Below are positions 22,075 to 32,489 of a stretch of 64,000 nt of DNA, piece by piece (the first letter of the stretch is position 1; the number at the start of each line of letters is the position of its first letter). The translations under genes were made by a program, and so were the position numbers. Below the pieces are notes generated by a model. It was not told the DNA's origin and ran no database searches. It saw only the letters and a list, made by a program, of their open reading frames with translations. Origin of the DNA: Vitellaria paradoxa (taxonomy: Eukaryota; Streptophyta; Magnoliopsida; Ericales; Sapotaceae); assembly GCA_019916065.1 (NCBI GenBank), contig CM034233.1, positions 46,610,534-46,674,533 on the forward strand, written 5' to 3'.

Positions 22075-22329
22075 TAAAATCCTACAAGTTCTTAGTTTTT
22101 AATCAATCTAAATGGTTTCCCAAACCCACCATGACCATTGTTAGGCCACCACTCCAAGACACTTCTAGGACTCCTTCAAGACACTTATTCTTAATGAATT
22201 AGTTTGATGGCCTCATTCAGTTCCTATACTTAGGGCTACCTTGATTAGGTGTATAAAAGTCATGATGGGAGCAAAGACATTACTTTCCTTATACTAAATC
22301 TGCTACTCATCTCAAAGAGCGAACTAATA

Positions 22330-22585
22330 AGAATATTCACCCAAAACCCCCTAGTTTTGATGGTTATAGAGATTTTAGCCAATGGCTTCAAATATCAATA
22401 AATTCTCTAACTGGTATGAAGTATCTGAGGCTACAAGAGTGGACTATGCTAACACGAAGTTGTTTAGGGATGCCCAATTTTGTTGGGAGATTCTAGAGGA
22501 TTTCTTTTAAAGCCGTCCATATATTAGGCTTGAAATGAAATGAAACGCTGTCTTCTGGCAAAATATCTAATACGGAACAATGAGA
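22330..22585 (+). pseudogene. Gypsy gag fragment, cut by an insertion
   Basis: With frame changes the stretch reads PPSFDGYRDF, then WYEVSEATRVDYANTK, LFRDAQFCWEILEDFF and NEMKRCLLAKYLIRNNEM. This matches the capsid-like retrotransposon gag of plant Gypsy elements. It is truncated at about 22585 by reversed LTR sequence. The same gag piece with the same reversed LTR at the same point recurs at 47213-47385. Confidence 0.65.
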
Positions 22586-22879
22586 TGTTGAAGCAAAGTA
22601 AAAGAAGAAAAAGAACAACTGAGAGGAGAAAGAGAGGAAGCCTATTGGCTTAACCTTCAATTCATATTCATTTAGTCTAATAATTCAATACAGTTAAAGA
22701 CTTAATATAGGCTAATCCGAAATCAAAATAAAATCTCAAAAATATAAGATACCAAAAATAAAATCCTAACCTATGGAATAAAACAAAAAAATCAAATCTT
22801 AAGAATAAAATAAAATATAATCCTAATTATATAAAAAAATAAAATAAAATCTGAAATATTTTGCTTCCATTTTGCATCA
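22586..22879 (-). repeat. Reversed LTR copy R1
   Basis: Reverse complement of the 21729-22058 LTR family, running from TTGAAGCAAAGTAAAAG to CTTCCATTTTGCATCA. It would be the 3' LTR of a minus-strand insertion. Confidence 0.7.
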
Positions 22880-23003
22880 TTCTCCTCGGTTGAGAAAAAC
22901 TTGACTCCGGTGATTTAAAACCATGTGACCTTTCTTCAATCACCGGGTCATGAACAGTGTGGATATCTAAGGTGCCCAATTTGATATGGAACAAAAAACA
23001 AAA
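22880..23003 (-). other. Residual internal sequence between reversed LTRs
   Basis: About 125 bp resembling, in reverse complement, the region before the plus-strand 3' LTR at about 26190-26312 (GGTTTCAA, ATGATTGAAGGAAA). It is the last part of an internal region, so the minus-strand insertion is internally deleted to almost nothing. Confidence 0.55.
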
Positions 23004-23060
23004 GATTGAAGCAAAGTAAAAGAAGAAGAAGAAGAAGAAGAAAAGGGGAAGAAGAAGAAG

Positions 23061-23708
23061 AATCCGCTAACTAAGAGGAGAGGCGAGGGGAAGCCTGATA
23101 GCTTAACCTTCAACTCATTACATTCATATCCATCCAATCTATAATTCAATACAATTAAAGCCTTAATATAGACTAATCCTAGATCAAAATAAAATCCCAC
23201 AAATATGAGATACCAAAAATGAAATCCGCTAACTAAGAGGAGAGGGGAGGGGAAGCCTGATAGCTTAACCTTCAACTCATTACATTCATCTCCATCCAAT
23301 CTATAATTCAATAAAATTAAAGCCTTAATATAGACTAATCCTAGATCAAAATAAAATCCCACAAATATGAGATACCAAAAATGAAATCCGCTAACTAAGA
23401 GGAGAAGGGAGGGGAAGCCTGATAGCTTAACCTTCAACTCATTACATTCATATCCATCCAATCTATAATTCAATACAATTAAAGCCTTAATATAGACTAA
23501 TCCTAGATCAAAATAAAATCCCACAAATATGAGATACCAAAAATGAAATCCGCTAACTAAGAGGAGAGGGGAGGGGAAGCCCGATAGCTTAACCTTCAAC
23601 TCATTACATTCATATCCATCCAATCTATAATTCAATACAATTAAAGCCTTAATATAGACTAATCCTATATCAAACTAAAATTGCACAAATATGAGATACC
23701 AAAAATGA
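23061..23708. repeat. 162-bp tandem array, four copies
   Basis: Copies begin at AATCCGCTAACTAAGAGG at 23061, 23223, 23385 and 23547, an exact 162-bp period, and the surrounding LTR resumes at 23709. Copies are nearly identical, so expansion is recent. Because 162 is a multiple of three, a long repeated open frame appears on the minus strand; it is not a real gene. Confidence 0.92.
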
Positions 23709-23774
23709 AATCCTAACTTAGGAAATAAAATATAAATAACATCCTAAGAATAAAATAAAATTTAATGCTAAAGA

Positions 23775-25475
23775 TATTGATTAGCACATAATATTGTACA
23801 TTTATCCACTTTTTTAATGTGCTAATTGCATAAATATATTCACTTAAGTTTAGTTTTATTGCATATTTCTCATACACTTGTGTTATGTATTGATCGCAAT
23901 TTTCAGGAATTAAATATAGGCAATTGAAAGCCAAATCAACATAAAAATGCAAGTAAAAGAAGTCCCATGTGAATGTGAGGCAAAAAGAAGAAGGAATGGA
24001 GCTTAAAAAGGAGAAAAAATTATAAGCATGAAACCTTGTTCGTACCCTTGTTCACACAAGGTATGGTGAGGACCTAGGTGCCAACAACAAAAGAGACATT
24101 CATCAAAAAGCCAAGAAAAAAAGCTAAGACATGACCATGGTTTAAACAAGGGTTTGAACAAACCCTTGTGCACACCAAGGTTCAAACAACAGTGAGGAGA
24201 TCAACTTTGAAGCTTCCATTTTTGTCTAAGTAAGGGATATGGTTCGAACAAAGGTTCAAACAAGGCCATGAAAGTCCACTTGTTCAAACAAAGGTTCAAA
24301 CAAGGCCATGGAAGTTCTCTTGTGCGCACCCAAACCATGCGAGTTCTCTACAGATTTTTGTAATTCTCCATTAGTTTTAAGGGCTCTTTGGTCATGCCAA
24401 ACAATTAGTTTATGCTATAAATAGAGGGTAATTGCTGAGACATTAGACATGAGAGATTAGATTAGATATTAGTATAGTTTTGATAGAGAGTAGAGAGAGA
24501 TTTTAAATCTTGTTTGGTAGCTAGGAAAATTTCTTTTCATTTTCTTTTGAAGAACTCTCTTGTAATTACTTCAATTTCAATATATATATTTGAAGTTCTT
24601 TCATTACGATGCTCGGATAGTCTTTGTTCTTGGATTCAAATCAAGAAGAGTAGATGATGTATGTGGATCTTTAAGGGTGTGTTTAGAGTGATAAAAAGTG
24701 AAATAAATTGAGAGTTCATAATGCGTGCAGTGAAAGAAAAAAATTGATGTGATATAAAGTTAACAGAGATTTATAGAGTTTTTTGTTGTTTGTTTGCAAA
24801 CGAAATGGAGCCTAAGTTAATTTGCACTTCAACGTTCAATTTTCTTTGGATTTGTAATAAATTATGATTGATTTGTTTGGATCCTTTGAAATCCCTAGTT
24901 GATGTTACTAGATCAACTTTAGATTGCATATTCCATATACATTATATGTGGGTTTCTAGTTAGAATTTTCATGCCCGATCTTAAGGATTTTGTATGTAGA
25001 TTGCTACCTAAAACTCTTACGTACTCTACATAGATTATTGCACTCTTAAGTGTTTAATCTAGAAACTCAAACAATTGAACTTGATTTTACAATCAAATTG
25101 ATTAGTCGTTGTTCTCCTTGAAAATCTATATAAATCACTACTTGAATTGATTTGATCCAAGACTTTTTTATAATTGTTTTTAGTTTCATCAAAATTTTTA
25201 TATTTATAATTTTCAAACTGGATTTAAATGTAGCCTCCTAGGTGTTTGATGAAATGACTAGTTAGGTTTTGTTTTCAAAATTCAACCCTATTTTCATTCA
25301 TTTCTATTGTGTGACACCTACCAAACAAGAGAAGAAGAATTGTGAATTCACTATGCCTCTCCCTGTAGGTACGACCAGTACTTCACCATTTTATAAATTT
25401 AAATTGCTATAACTGATTATCTTATACTTGGGGTGTATTTGCTCTCTTCATTGAGACGAACACAAGCAATTTTAA
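23775..25475 (+). mobile_element. Unclassified 1.7-kb insertion, probable solo LTR
   Basis: The R2 LTR is interrupted near 23775 and resumes near 25475. The inserted DNA is non-coding and has a good TATA box (GCTATAAATAGAGGG, about 24414-24428). It ends with CCCTGTAGGTACGACC, a word reminiscent of the 3' ends of some plant Gypsy LTRs. It holds repeated TTCAAACAAAGGTTCAAACA words at about 24246 and 24286. No convincing target duplication was seen, so the edges are approximate. Confidence 0.45.
24416..24424 (+). promoter_or_regulatory. TATA box in the probable solo LTR
   Basis: CTATAAATAGAGGG in a plant TATA context, with no gene downstream. Confidence 0.45.
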
Positions 25476-25549
25476 TATGAAATAAAATAAAATCTTAATA
25501 ATATAAAATAAAATAAAATCTTTAATTTTTGTTTCCATTTCGCATCAAT

Positions 25550-26000
25550 GTCTACTCATGCTTTATAAAGTCAATTTGTTTGACTAGGGAGTTCTATTGG
25601 ACTAAGAAGGATCCTCTTCATCCCTCAAACAACGTGTCATCTCTAGAACTAAAGTCGATAAGAGATCTTCCTGCCTTTTGTGCTTCACCAATGCATGATA
25701 AAATCAATGGAACCATAATTAAAGCGGCACGATGTTTCAATCAGTAAGGGTTTGACCGTGTGGCAACCAATTGCTCCCAAGAAGATTTCGTCATCGACGA
25801 AAATTCGAAAAACACTAGTAAGGATCGTTTGCAAGAGCAAGTTTTTGAACCTATTCCTGAAGCGTCTACTGGCTTGGATGATGTTGAGCCTTATATCACC
25901 ATAGATGATCCTAAGGTCATCATGGATATTGATAATGGCATCAACGCAATCTTTGTTCCTACTATGCCCTGTTTGTAGTTGCAATCTATGCCTCGTGTCT
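25550..26000 (+). pseudogene. Degenerate gag C-terminus with zinc-knuckle remnant
   Basis: The reading resumes after the reversed insertion. RCFNQ, a stop, then GFDRVATNC looks like a C-X2-C-X4-H-X4-C knuckle that has lost its second Cys and its His. It is followed by an acidic stretch (EPYITIDDPKVIMDIDN). Position before a 3' LTR and pairing with the gag fragment at 22330-22585 support this. No protease or polymerase follows. Confidence 0.45.
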
Positions 26001-26312
26001 ACAATGTCACTTGAGACTTCCTCCTTCCAACTTTCCTTCCGCGGTTGGATATTAAAGGAATTCTTTTGAAGTTTGCAAGATGTCTTACCATATTCAGGTA
26101 CATTCCAACCTAGAAGAGTTAGTGAGAATATCAAGTTCCTACCTACCCTTAAACGAGTATACGAGCCTTAAGAGAAGCTCGCACCTCTGTCTATTTGTGG
26201 CCCAATGATTAAAGGAAGAGCTAACACATCCACTTTGTTCGTGACCTAATGATTGAAGGAAAAGCATGTGGTTTCAACTTGCCAGAGTCAAATGTTTCTC
26301 AGACAAGAAGAA

Positions 26313-26694
26313 TGATGTGAAATTAAACCAAAATATGGAAGAATTAATTCATTTCATATCATATCATTGGTATTAAATTTTATTTTAATCCATATAATTA
26401 AGATTGAATATATTATTCCTTATGTGAGGATTTTATTTTTTATTTTTTTTTATTTTTTTATTTTTTTGGTAAGTAGGATTTTATCTTTAGTATCGCATAT
26501 TTGTGGGATTTTATTTTGATTTAAGGTTAGCCCAAATAAAGGCTATGATTCTATTGAATTAGGAGACTGAATGATTAAATAACAAAGGATATTGATGTCT
26601 TGCATGCCTTTGTCTTCTCTTCTCCTCTCTTCTATTCTTCTTTGTGCTTGATTTCTATTTCTCTTTGCTTTCAATTCTTTCTCGTACTGCATCA
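26313..26694 (+). repeat. 3' LTR of the nested element
   Basis: TGATGTGAAATT to CGTACTGCATCA, giving TGATG...GCATCA ends, preceded by the purine-rich AGACAAGAAGAA. It contains a T-rich expansion near 26430-26468. Confidence 0.75.
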
Positions 26695-26699
26695 AAATC

Positions 26700-28026
26700 A
26701 AGATAAAATAAAGGGAGAAAATCCTTTCCTAAGTAAAATAAGTCATCTCCAATGCCAGTTGATTCATCCTAAAGGCCGAGGGGGTTTATTCAAGGGCCAA
26801 GGGCTCCCTTAAATTCAAACAAGAAAGAAAAAATAGGGGCAAGTGTTAGCCCTCTAAAATGTTTGTGCTAGGGCTGCTACCTAAAAAATGAAAAATTGTT
26901 TAGAATCTTTGATTGGCCCCATCAAACCTTCAATATATGTTTCTTAATTTCATCAACAAAGAAACAAAACTTCATTTTTTCTTTTCCGAAAGAGTCAAAA
27001 CATTTCCATATCCTAAGAAATTGAAATGAAATACTAGTGATATAATATTTTAAAATATTTCGACAGTAGAACACACCAAATATGAATATGCTCCAATAAT
27101 GAATTTTGAAGTTAATTTATTATCGGACTTTTATACATTTAGATAGATTTCAACTTACATTCCTAAATATTTTTATGTATTTTCACATTTTTTCCCACTT
27201 CCAAAACATTTCCAAAATGTTTCCATGCTAATCAAAACAATGTACTAAAATGAAATTTTGATTGTTGCACAATTCTATCAAACTACTCAACATGATAAAA
27301 TCTTTCCCTTTTTCTTCTGTGAACAAGACAAGAAAAACCTATTACTATATAGTCTATATTTGATTTATTCTCTAGGAAACAAGAAATAACTATTCTTAAC
27401 AAAAAAAGAAATTCAACCTTGCTTCCAAGCAAATTCATCATCATTAGAAATTAGCCTTCATTTACCGTGTGAAGTTTGAAAATTAAAATCAATATTTTAT
27501 TTTCAAAATCAAAGATATCATTTCCATTTTCCTTTTCAGAAATTATTCTTTGCTTCTTCCAGAGCTCATTTGAGGTTTGAGCTTGTTCAGACTTTTTCAC
27601 TGACGGAAAACCCTCAATTTCTCCTTATTCTTTTCCATGTTTTGTTTCTATTCACAAAGAGGTATGTTCGCATTAGAGATATAATCATCTCATAAACAGT
27701 TCTAAAGTTCAAACAAACAGCATGACACACAACAGATCAACAAGATGTAAAAAGTTCTTTTTTAATTTTTCTTTTCATGTCAAAACCTAGAAATATGAAA
27801 TTCCAGAATGCTCAAAATTTTCAGAGATATGGCTGCAAAACATTAATGACAGCAATTCCAAAAAAAAGTTCAGAATGTTTCAAATTTTTTGTTTGACATA
27901 TATTGGATCAATAATTATGAAAAATCATAAATGCACCACATACGCATGTGCATGCATGTCTGTATGCGCACATTTCATGCATAATTACAAAGGTTAAGGT
28001 GACAGCTGATCATAATGCCAAGAATT
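26700..28026. other. Intron filler, AT-rich, no gene seen
   Basis: No recognisable repeat ends or coding domains. It lies between the nested LTR element and the first coding exon of the minus-strand gene. Confidence 0.5.
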
Positions 28027-28031
28027 CTTAC

Positions 28032-28150
28032 ATTTTCAGAGCTTGCACTTTGTGAAACATTTCCTTTACATTGGAGGAGCCCATATAACTTTCTCAAGGC
28101 CAGAAGATCTGATTCTACATCCTCCAGTTCCATCTCTTCTAATAAATTAC
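28032..28150 (-). pseudogene. First detectable coding exon (MELEDVESDLLALRKLYGLL)
   Basis: An acceptor TTTACTTTGCAG precedes it and the donor GTAAGAATT follows (28027-28031). The likely start ATG is at 28131-28133, giving 34 codons to the donor, phase 0. The protein starts MELEDVESDLLALRKLYGLL and continues with a Ser-rich stretch. Because an acceptor lies upstream of the ATG, a non-coding first exon or a further coding exon should exist at higher coordinates. The next exon (7640-7717) is 20.3 kb away, and the whole gap is transposon-derived or featureless. Confidence 0.6.
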
Positions 28151-29215
28151 CTGCAAAGTAAATACAAAAAAGTTTATAACAAACAAACAAGTGCAAAGAA
28201 AACAGAAGAGCTTTAGTTTGAGGATGTAATCCTCCTACAGCTTCAAAAAGAAAAAGAATTATCCAAAAGAAAACCTGCTGCTTTTGTTTTTTCTTTCACT
28301 TTTTATTTTTGTGTGTATTCTTGTGTGGGTAAGGAGCAAAAAAATTGTTTCTTTCCTTGTTAACATTCAAAATGTTTACTTTTAGTAAAAGACCAAAACA
28401 AAACACTAGTGGAAATATGATTTCTTGGTTTTACATTGCATTCAAGGTAGAAATACAGTTTGTTCAGGTTTAGTCTCCAAAAATACAAGTCTACGATCCA
28501 CATATTATCTTGGTAATCTCCATAAAATATGGTCTAATTCTAATCTAGGTTTATATTGCATTCAAATGTTTCCTGGGTTTTGCATTGCATTAAAGGTATA
28601 AATACAGCTTGTTTACTTGTAAGCTCCGTAAAACCCTTATTTAAGAGCCTCCAAGTGAATCATAGGCTGCTTGAAATTAAAAGAAGAAAGTATGCAGAGT
28701 TGTTTATAGGCAACACTGAAAAACAGTTGTTTGAAGGAAATTGAAAAATTCAACAGCACTGCTCAAGGTTAGGAAATGGATAAGTTTAGATTTTGTCAAA
28801 TTGATCTCTTGCAGTAGAAGCAGCACGCTTTGCTCAAATCCCACTCATATTAGGTCCAATCAATAATAGATGGTATCCCACTCATATCAGGTCCAATCAA
28901 TAATGGAAGCTCCTATATTTGTTCATGGTACAATACAAAAATAAAAGTCTCCAATTGTCCACATGTGCATGTCAAGTCAAACACTAGAAAGAAAAAAGGT
29001 CACAAAAAAATAAATAAAAGAATAGCCTAGTGCACAAGGCTCCCATTACAATAAAGTATGGGAGAGTCAAATATACACTCTCGAAGTCATACCTTCATGT
29101 GTGAAGAGGCTATTTGTGTTTTGAACGTGCGAAGGCCATACAAGAGTTGACTGCAAGATACTGTAGACTATGTTCAAATCCTACAGTCACACTACATATG
29201 TCCTAGTGACATTTT
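28151..29215. other. Upstream flank of the minus-strand gene with small duplications
   Basis: Begins with the splice acceptor TTTACTTTGCAG (minus strand, 28151-28162). Contains a diverged duplication (TTGCATTCAA/GGTA-AAATACAG words at 28430-28490 and 28550-28640) and a 38-bp direct repeat (CCCACTCATATTAGGTCCAA, about 28841-28907). At 29024-29095 is a minus-strand SINE-like piece (AGTGCACAAGGCTCCCATTA). No further exon is certain. Confidence 0.5.
29024..29095 (-). mobile_element. SINE-like fragment
   Basis: In reverse complement it reads TTTGACTCTCCCATAC, then GGGAGCCTTGTGCACTAGG. This parallels the element at 8510-8606. Confidence 0.4.
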
Positions 29216-29398
29216 TGTCACGAGCTTAGAATTTCATGATCTCGTTCCATGTGGCACTTAGATACTCAACCTTTTTTTGTTGTACTAAGTCAGCCTAACT
29301 CCTTAATAGGAAGCAAAACACTCACAAAAGAAGCAAGTGAGAAATATACACAATAAAGAGTTTTGAAGAACACTCTACTAACTCACTTGAATGCTTAG

Positions 29399-29403
29399 AA
29401 CTT
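29399..29403. repeat. Gypsy target-site duplication, left copy (AACTT)
   Basis: Identical to 34789-34793; both directly abut the TGATGC...GCATCA LTR ends. Confidence 0.85.
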
Positions 29404-29857
29404 TGATGCCGGCTAGTAGTACAGCAATAGCAGATTTAATTTAACAATCTGTTTTTTTCTTTTGGTAGTCAAAAGACCTGCAAAAGTTGTTTTCAAAGTC
29501 TAAGAGTGCTTGCACAGTAGAATTTTAAGGTTCTGTTTTGAAGTGTAAGAGTCTGTTTTACAAGTTTTTAAGAATCTACTTGTATAGCAGATTTTTAACA
29601 GTCCATTGAAAAGTCTTAAGGGTTTGTTTTTTGAAGTCTAAAGGTCCGTCAGTATTAATGTTTTAGAGCTGCAGAGAACCTATAAAAAGTAGTCTTTGTA
29701 AGCTTTGAGAAGCAAAATTTGAAGAATAAAAATTTTTGTTATTTATCTCTCCTTTTCTATTAGGATTGATTGTGGGAGATTAAACTAATGTTCTAGTTTA
29801 ATCTAACTCCTTGATTTTCCTTCTTTATTTTTACTCCTTTGATACCTGAGTGCATCA
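29404..29857 (+). repeat. Gypsy 5' LTR (454 bp)
   Basis: TGATGCCGGCTAGTAGTACAG to GAGTGCATCA, with the TATA-like CCTATAAAAAGTAG near 29680. It aligns along its length with 34317-34788. Confidence 0.9.
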
Positions 29858-29873
29858 GTTGGTATTAGAGCAA
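29858..29873 (+). promoter_or_regulatory. Gypsy primer binding site
   Basis: TTGGTATTAGAGC differs from the initiator-Met site by one base (C to T). Confidence 0.75.
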
Positions 29874-29928
29874 GTTCTGATCTTTTTGGGTTTGTTGGGG
29901 ACTTGATAGTTCTTTTTGTAGTTGTAAT

Positions 29929-31140
29929 ATGCTGCCAAGAAGAAGAAATCCACCTCGCGGACTAGCTGTTCAACACGATCAGAATGCAACAGTTGATCAA
30001 CAACATTTGCTCGCTATGATAGAAGGTCCAAGAAGGCAGGTTGAAGTTTTAACCCAACGCAATGCGCGATATCAACTTTCTTCTCAAAATGGAGTTGAAT
30101 TTGAGGAGCAGAATTATCATTAAGAGGATGTAAATCCTTTTTATGCAAATAACGCACCCAGCCAGCAGCTAATGAGAGGTGTTGAGATGGTAGATTCAAG
30201 GTGGATATTCCAGAATTTGCTGGAGATTTAAATGGTGAAGGCTTTGTTGATTGGCTATTAATCGTAGAAAGGGTTGTTGACTTAAAAGATGTGCTGGAAG
30301 ATAAGAAAGTAAAAGTAGTTGCTGTGAAATTGAGAGGAAGAGCTTCCACTTGGTGGAATCAACTCATCATGGCACGCCAAAGACAAGGGAAGCCTAAGAT
30401 TGCTCATTGGGAAAAGATGCATAAGAAGCTGAGGGAGACTTATCTTCCTTACAATTACACCCAATTGGTTTATCAAAGGTTGCAAAATTGCCGCCAAGGA
30501 TGTAGGAAGGTTGATGATTATACAAAAGAATTTTATGAACTTATTCTTAGGAATGAGTTAAAATGACAGTGAAGAGCAAAAAGTGGCAAGATACATCGGA
30601 GGGCTGCAAATAAACTTGCAAGATATTGGAGTGTTTCAGAAGCTTATCAGCGTGTTAAAGCTGCTGAAATTCAGCAAACAAGGAATTCAAATGAAGCTGC
30701 AAACAACCAGTCTTCTTCCAACCGTGCTGCCGCTTTTAGGGCCCAATTACAAGGGTCTAATAGCAACAACACTACCGCTGTAGGAGCACCACAAAAGGGC
30801 AGCAGTGCAGCTGCTCATTCACAGCAAACTGCTGGAATTTCCAATGAGCATCACTGTTTCATGGGGCAGCAGTTAAATGCTTCAAATGCAGAGCACCTAG
30901 ACACAAATCTGCTGAATGTCAGAAGGCAAATAACTGTGAAGGAAAGCAACTCTTTATAGAAGAAGCTGGGGAAGATGAACATAATTTAGAAGAGGAAGAA
31001 CCCATATATGATGAAGAGCACCTGGACACAAATCTGCTGAATGTCAGAAGGCAAATAACTGTGAAGGAAAGCAACTCTTTATAGAAGAAGCTGGGGAAGA
31101 TGAACATAATTTAGAAGAGGAAGAACCCATATATGATGAA
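29929..31140 (+). pseudogene. Gypsy gag, frame-broken, with duplicated zinc-knuckle region
   Basis: Starts MLPRRRNPPRGLAVQHD, stops at 30121, and continues in other frames as IPEFAGDLNGEGFVDWL, LRGRASTWWNQL and YQRLQNCRQGCRKVDDYT, a standard plant Gypsy capsid region. A zinc knuckle CFKCRAPRHKSAEC lies at about 30878-30920. A 125-bp tandem duplication (30891-31015 and 31016-31140) then repeats the end of it. No full-length gag can be read. Confidence 0.85.
30891..31140 (+). repeat. 125-bp tandem duplication in gag
   Basis: GAGCACCTAGACACAAATC... at 30891 recurs at 31016 with one base change visible at the start. The length is not a multiple of three, so it breaks the frame. High similarity points to a recent event. 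Confidence 0.92.
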
Positions 31141-31640
31141 GAAGATGATGAAATAATGGTTATAGGTGAGGTGGGGCCATGTCTAGTGATGAGGAAAGCC
31201 TTAATAGCACCGAGGCATGAAGATCCTAAGGATTGGTTGCGCAATAATGTGTTTCAAACAACTTGCACTATTGCTAGATGTATCTGCAAGCTAATTATTG
31301 ATGGTGGAAGTTGTAAGAACATCATTTCCCAAGAGGTGGTTACAAAATCTAATCTACCCGTGGAAGAACACCCACAGCCCTACAAACTTTCTTGGTTCAA
31401 GAAAGGAAATGAGGTACCTATTGCCAAACGATGTCTAGTTAATTTATCTATTGGTAATAGGTATTTTATAAAGTGTGGTATGACGTAGTGGGAATTGATG
31501 CTTGTCATATCTTATTTGGTAGGCCATGGCAGTATGATAATAAAGTACTACATGATAGTTGCAAAAATACTTACACTTTACACCTAAACCTAAGCAAGGG
31601 GAAGGTGTTAATTTGCTCTCTATGGCCAAGCCTTTGGAGG
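31140..31640 (+). pseudogene. Gypsy protease region, frame-broken
   Basis: CKLIIDGGSCKNIISQEVV carries the aspartic-protease Asp-Gly pair (DGGS instead of the usual DSGA/DTGA). The sequence then reads HPQPYKLSWFKKGNEVPI and, after a frame change at about 31480, GIDACHILFGRPWQYD. These are the landmarks of the plant Gypsy protease just before RT. The frame shift prevents a continuous polyprotein. Confidence 0.8.
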
Positions 31641-32485
31641 AATTTGAAGAGAGTGGTGTTGTTTATGTCTTGGTGGGTAAGGAGGAGTTTTCTGAGACAA
31701 ACTATCCAGCAGTTATTCAGCCACTTTTAGATGAGTTTTCTGATGTTATGCCACTAAATTTGCCCCCTGGACTACCTCCTATGAGAGATATCCAACATCA
31801 CATTGACCTTGTACCTGGAGCTAGTTTGTCTAATAAGCCACACTATCGAATGAGTCCAAAAGAGTATGAAGAGCTTAATAGGCAAGTTACTGAGCTATTG
31901 GAGAGGAGATATGGGTGTGAAAGCAAAAGTCTATGTGTTGGACAAGCCTTGTTGGTTTCAAAGAAGGATGGGAGTTGGAGAATGTGCGTTCATAGTAGAG
32001 CTATTAATAAAATTACTATCAAATACAGATTTTTTATTCCACGATTGGATGACATGCTTGATCAACTTGCAGGGGCCAAGGTGTATTTGAAACTTAATCT
32101 TAAAAGTGGCTATCACCAGATTAAAATTCGTCCTGATGATGAGTGGAAAACGGCTTTCAAGACTCGAGAAGGGTTGTTTGAATGGTTGGATATGCTGTTT
32201 GGTTTATCAAATGCACCAAGCACTTTTATGCACATAATGAATCATGTGTTGCAACCATACATTGGAAAATTTGCAGTTGTGTATTTTGATGATATTGTTG
32301 TGCACAGTCCTTCTTTTGAAAAGCACCAAGGGCATTTGAGAGCTGTTTTGATGACTTTGCGAAAGGAAAAATTATATATCAAATTGAACAAATGCAGCTT
32401 TATGACAGATAAAGTCCTACTCTTGGGATATGAGCTCTCATCTCAGGAAATTCAAGTGGACCAATCCAAGATGCGCGGTTTTTAA
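31559..32485 (+). pseudogene. Gypsy reverse transcriptase, largely open
   Basis: About 300 codons are open. They include LPPGLPPMRDIQHHIDL, NKPHYRMSPKEYEEL, LLVSKKDGSWRMCV, RLDDMLDQLAGAKVYLKLN, SGYHQIKIR and GLSNAPSTFMHIMN. The intact active box is VVYFDDIVVHS, and [18 protein letters not shown] follows. The stop at 32483-32485 falls in the linker to RNase H. The catalytic Asp pair is preserved, but one dipeptide in the palm (LNLKSGY, normally LDLRSGY) has changed the first catalytic Asp to Asn, so activity is doubtful. Confidence 0.88.
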
Positions 32486-32489
32486 TTGG

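Larger units (their letters stand above)
23004..25547 (-). repeat. Reversed LTR copy R2, expanded
   Basis: A second reversed LTR ending TTCCATTTCGCATCA. It is lengthened by a fourfold 162-bp array (23061-23708) and by a 1.7-kb insertion (about 23775-25475). Without them it is comparable in length to R1. Confidence 0.65.
21729..26694 (+). mobile_element. Nested LTR retroelement, gag remnant only
   Basis: Related LTRs in plus orientation lie at 21729-22058 and 26313-26694. A primer-site-like TTGGTATCAGATCC follows the 5' LTR. Only Ty3/Gypsy-type gag pieces remain inside (22330-22585 and 25550-26000). The gag is interrupted by a second copy of the same LTR family in reverse orientation (22586-25547). 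No polymerase is present, so the element is non-autonomous or internally deleted. I saw no matching target duplication. Confidence 0.7.
4921..28150 (-). pseudogene. Spliced plant gene, apparently decayed, with a 20-kb transposon-filled intron
   Basis: Three exon-like blocks lie in order on the minus strand: 28032-28150, 7640-7717 and 4921-7427. All have AG acceptors, and the first two have GT donors. The first two join in phase 0 and encode an acidic helix-like start (MELEDVESDLLALRKLYGLL) followed by LDEEARIFLKNLLDGAIRRV. The large exon encodes a conserved-looking start (QLVAAKLGVCDAAG, GMPMRWPP), then a low-complexity Ser/Gln-rich middle and a basic C-terminus. From memory only, this layout resembles the plant KOKOPELLI-type proteins of unknown biochemical function; I could not check this, so no symbol is given. 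The large exon holds three in-frame stops and two frame breaks, and the exon 2/3 junction is one base out of phase, which argues for a pseudogene or assembly errors. An acceptor before the first block implies a further upstream exon. Confidence 0.6.

Noticed and set aside
22967..23635. A 222-codon minus-strand protein with four internal repeats
   Set aside because: It is the read-through of the 162-bp array within an LTR; the period is a multiple of three, so the frame stays open by chance.
4921..28150. Firm naming of the gene as KOKOPELLI
   Set aside because: The resemblance is from memory of overall layout; no alignment was possible and the gene is broken.
29211..29215. Target duplication for the minus-strand element at 29216-36883
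   Set aside because: The left flank ATTTT and the right flank AGTTA do not match.
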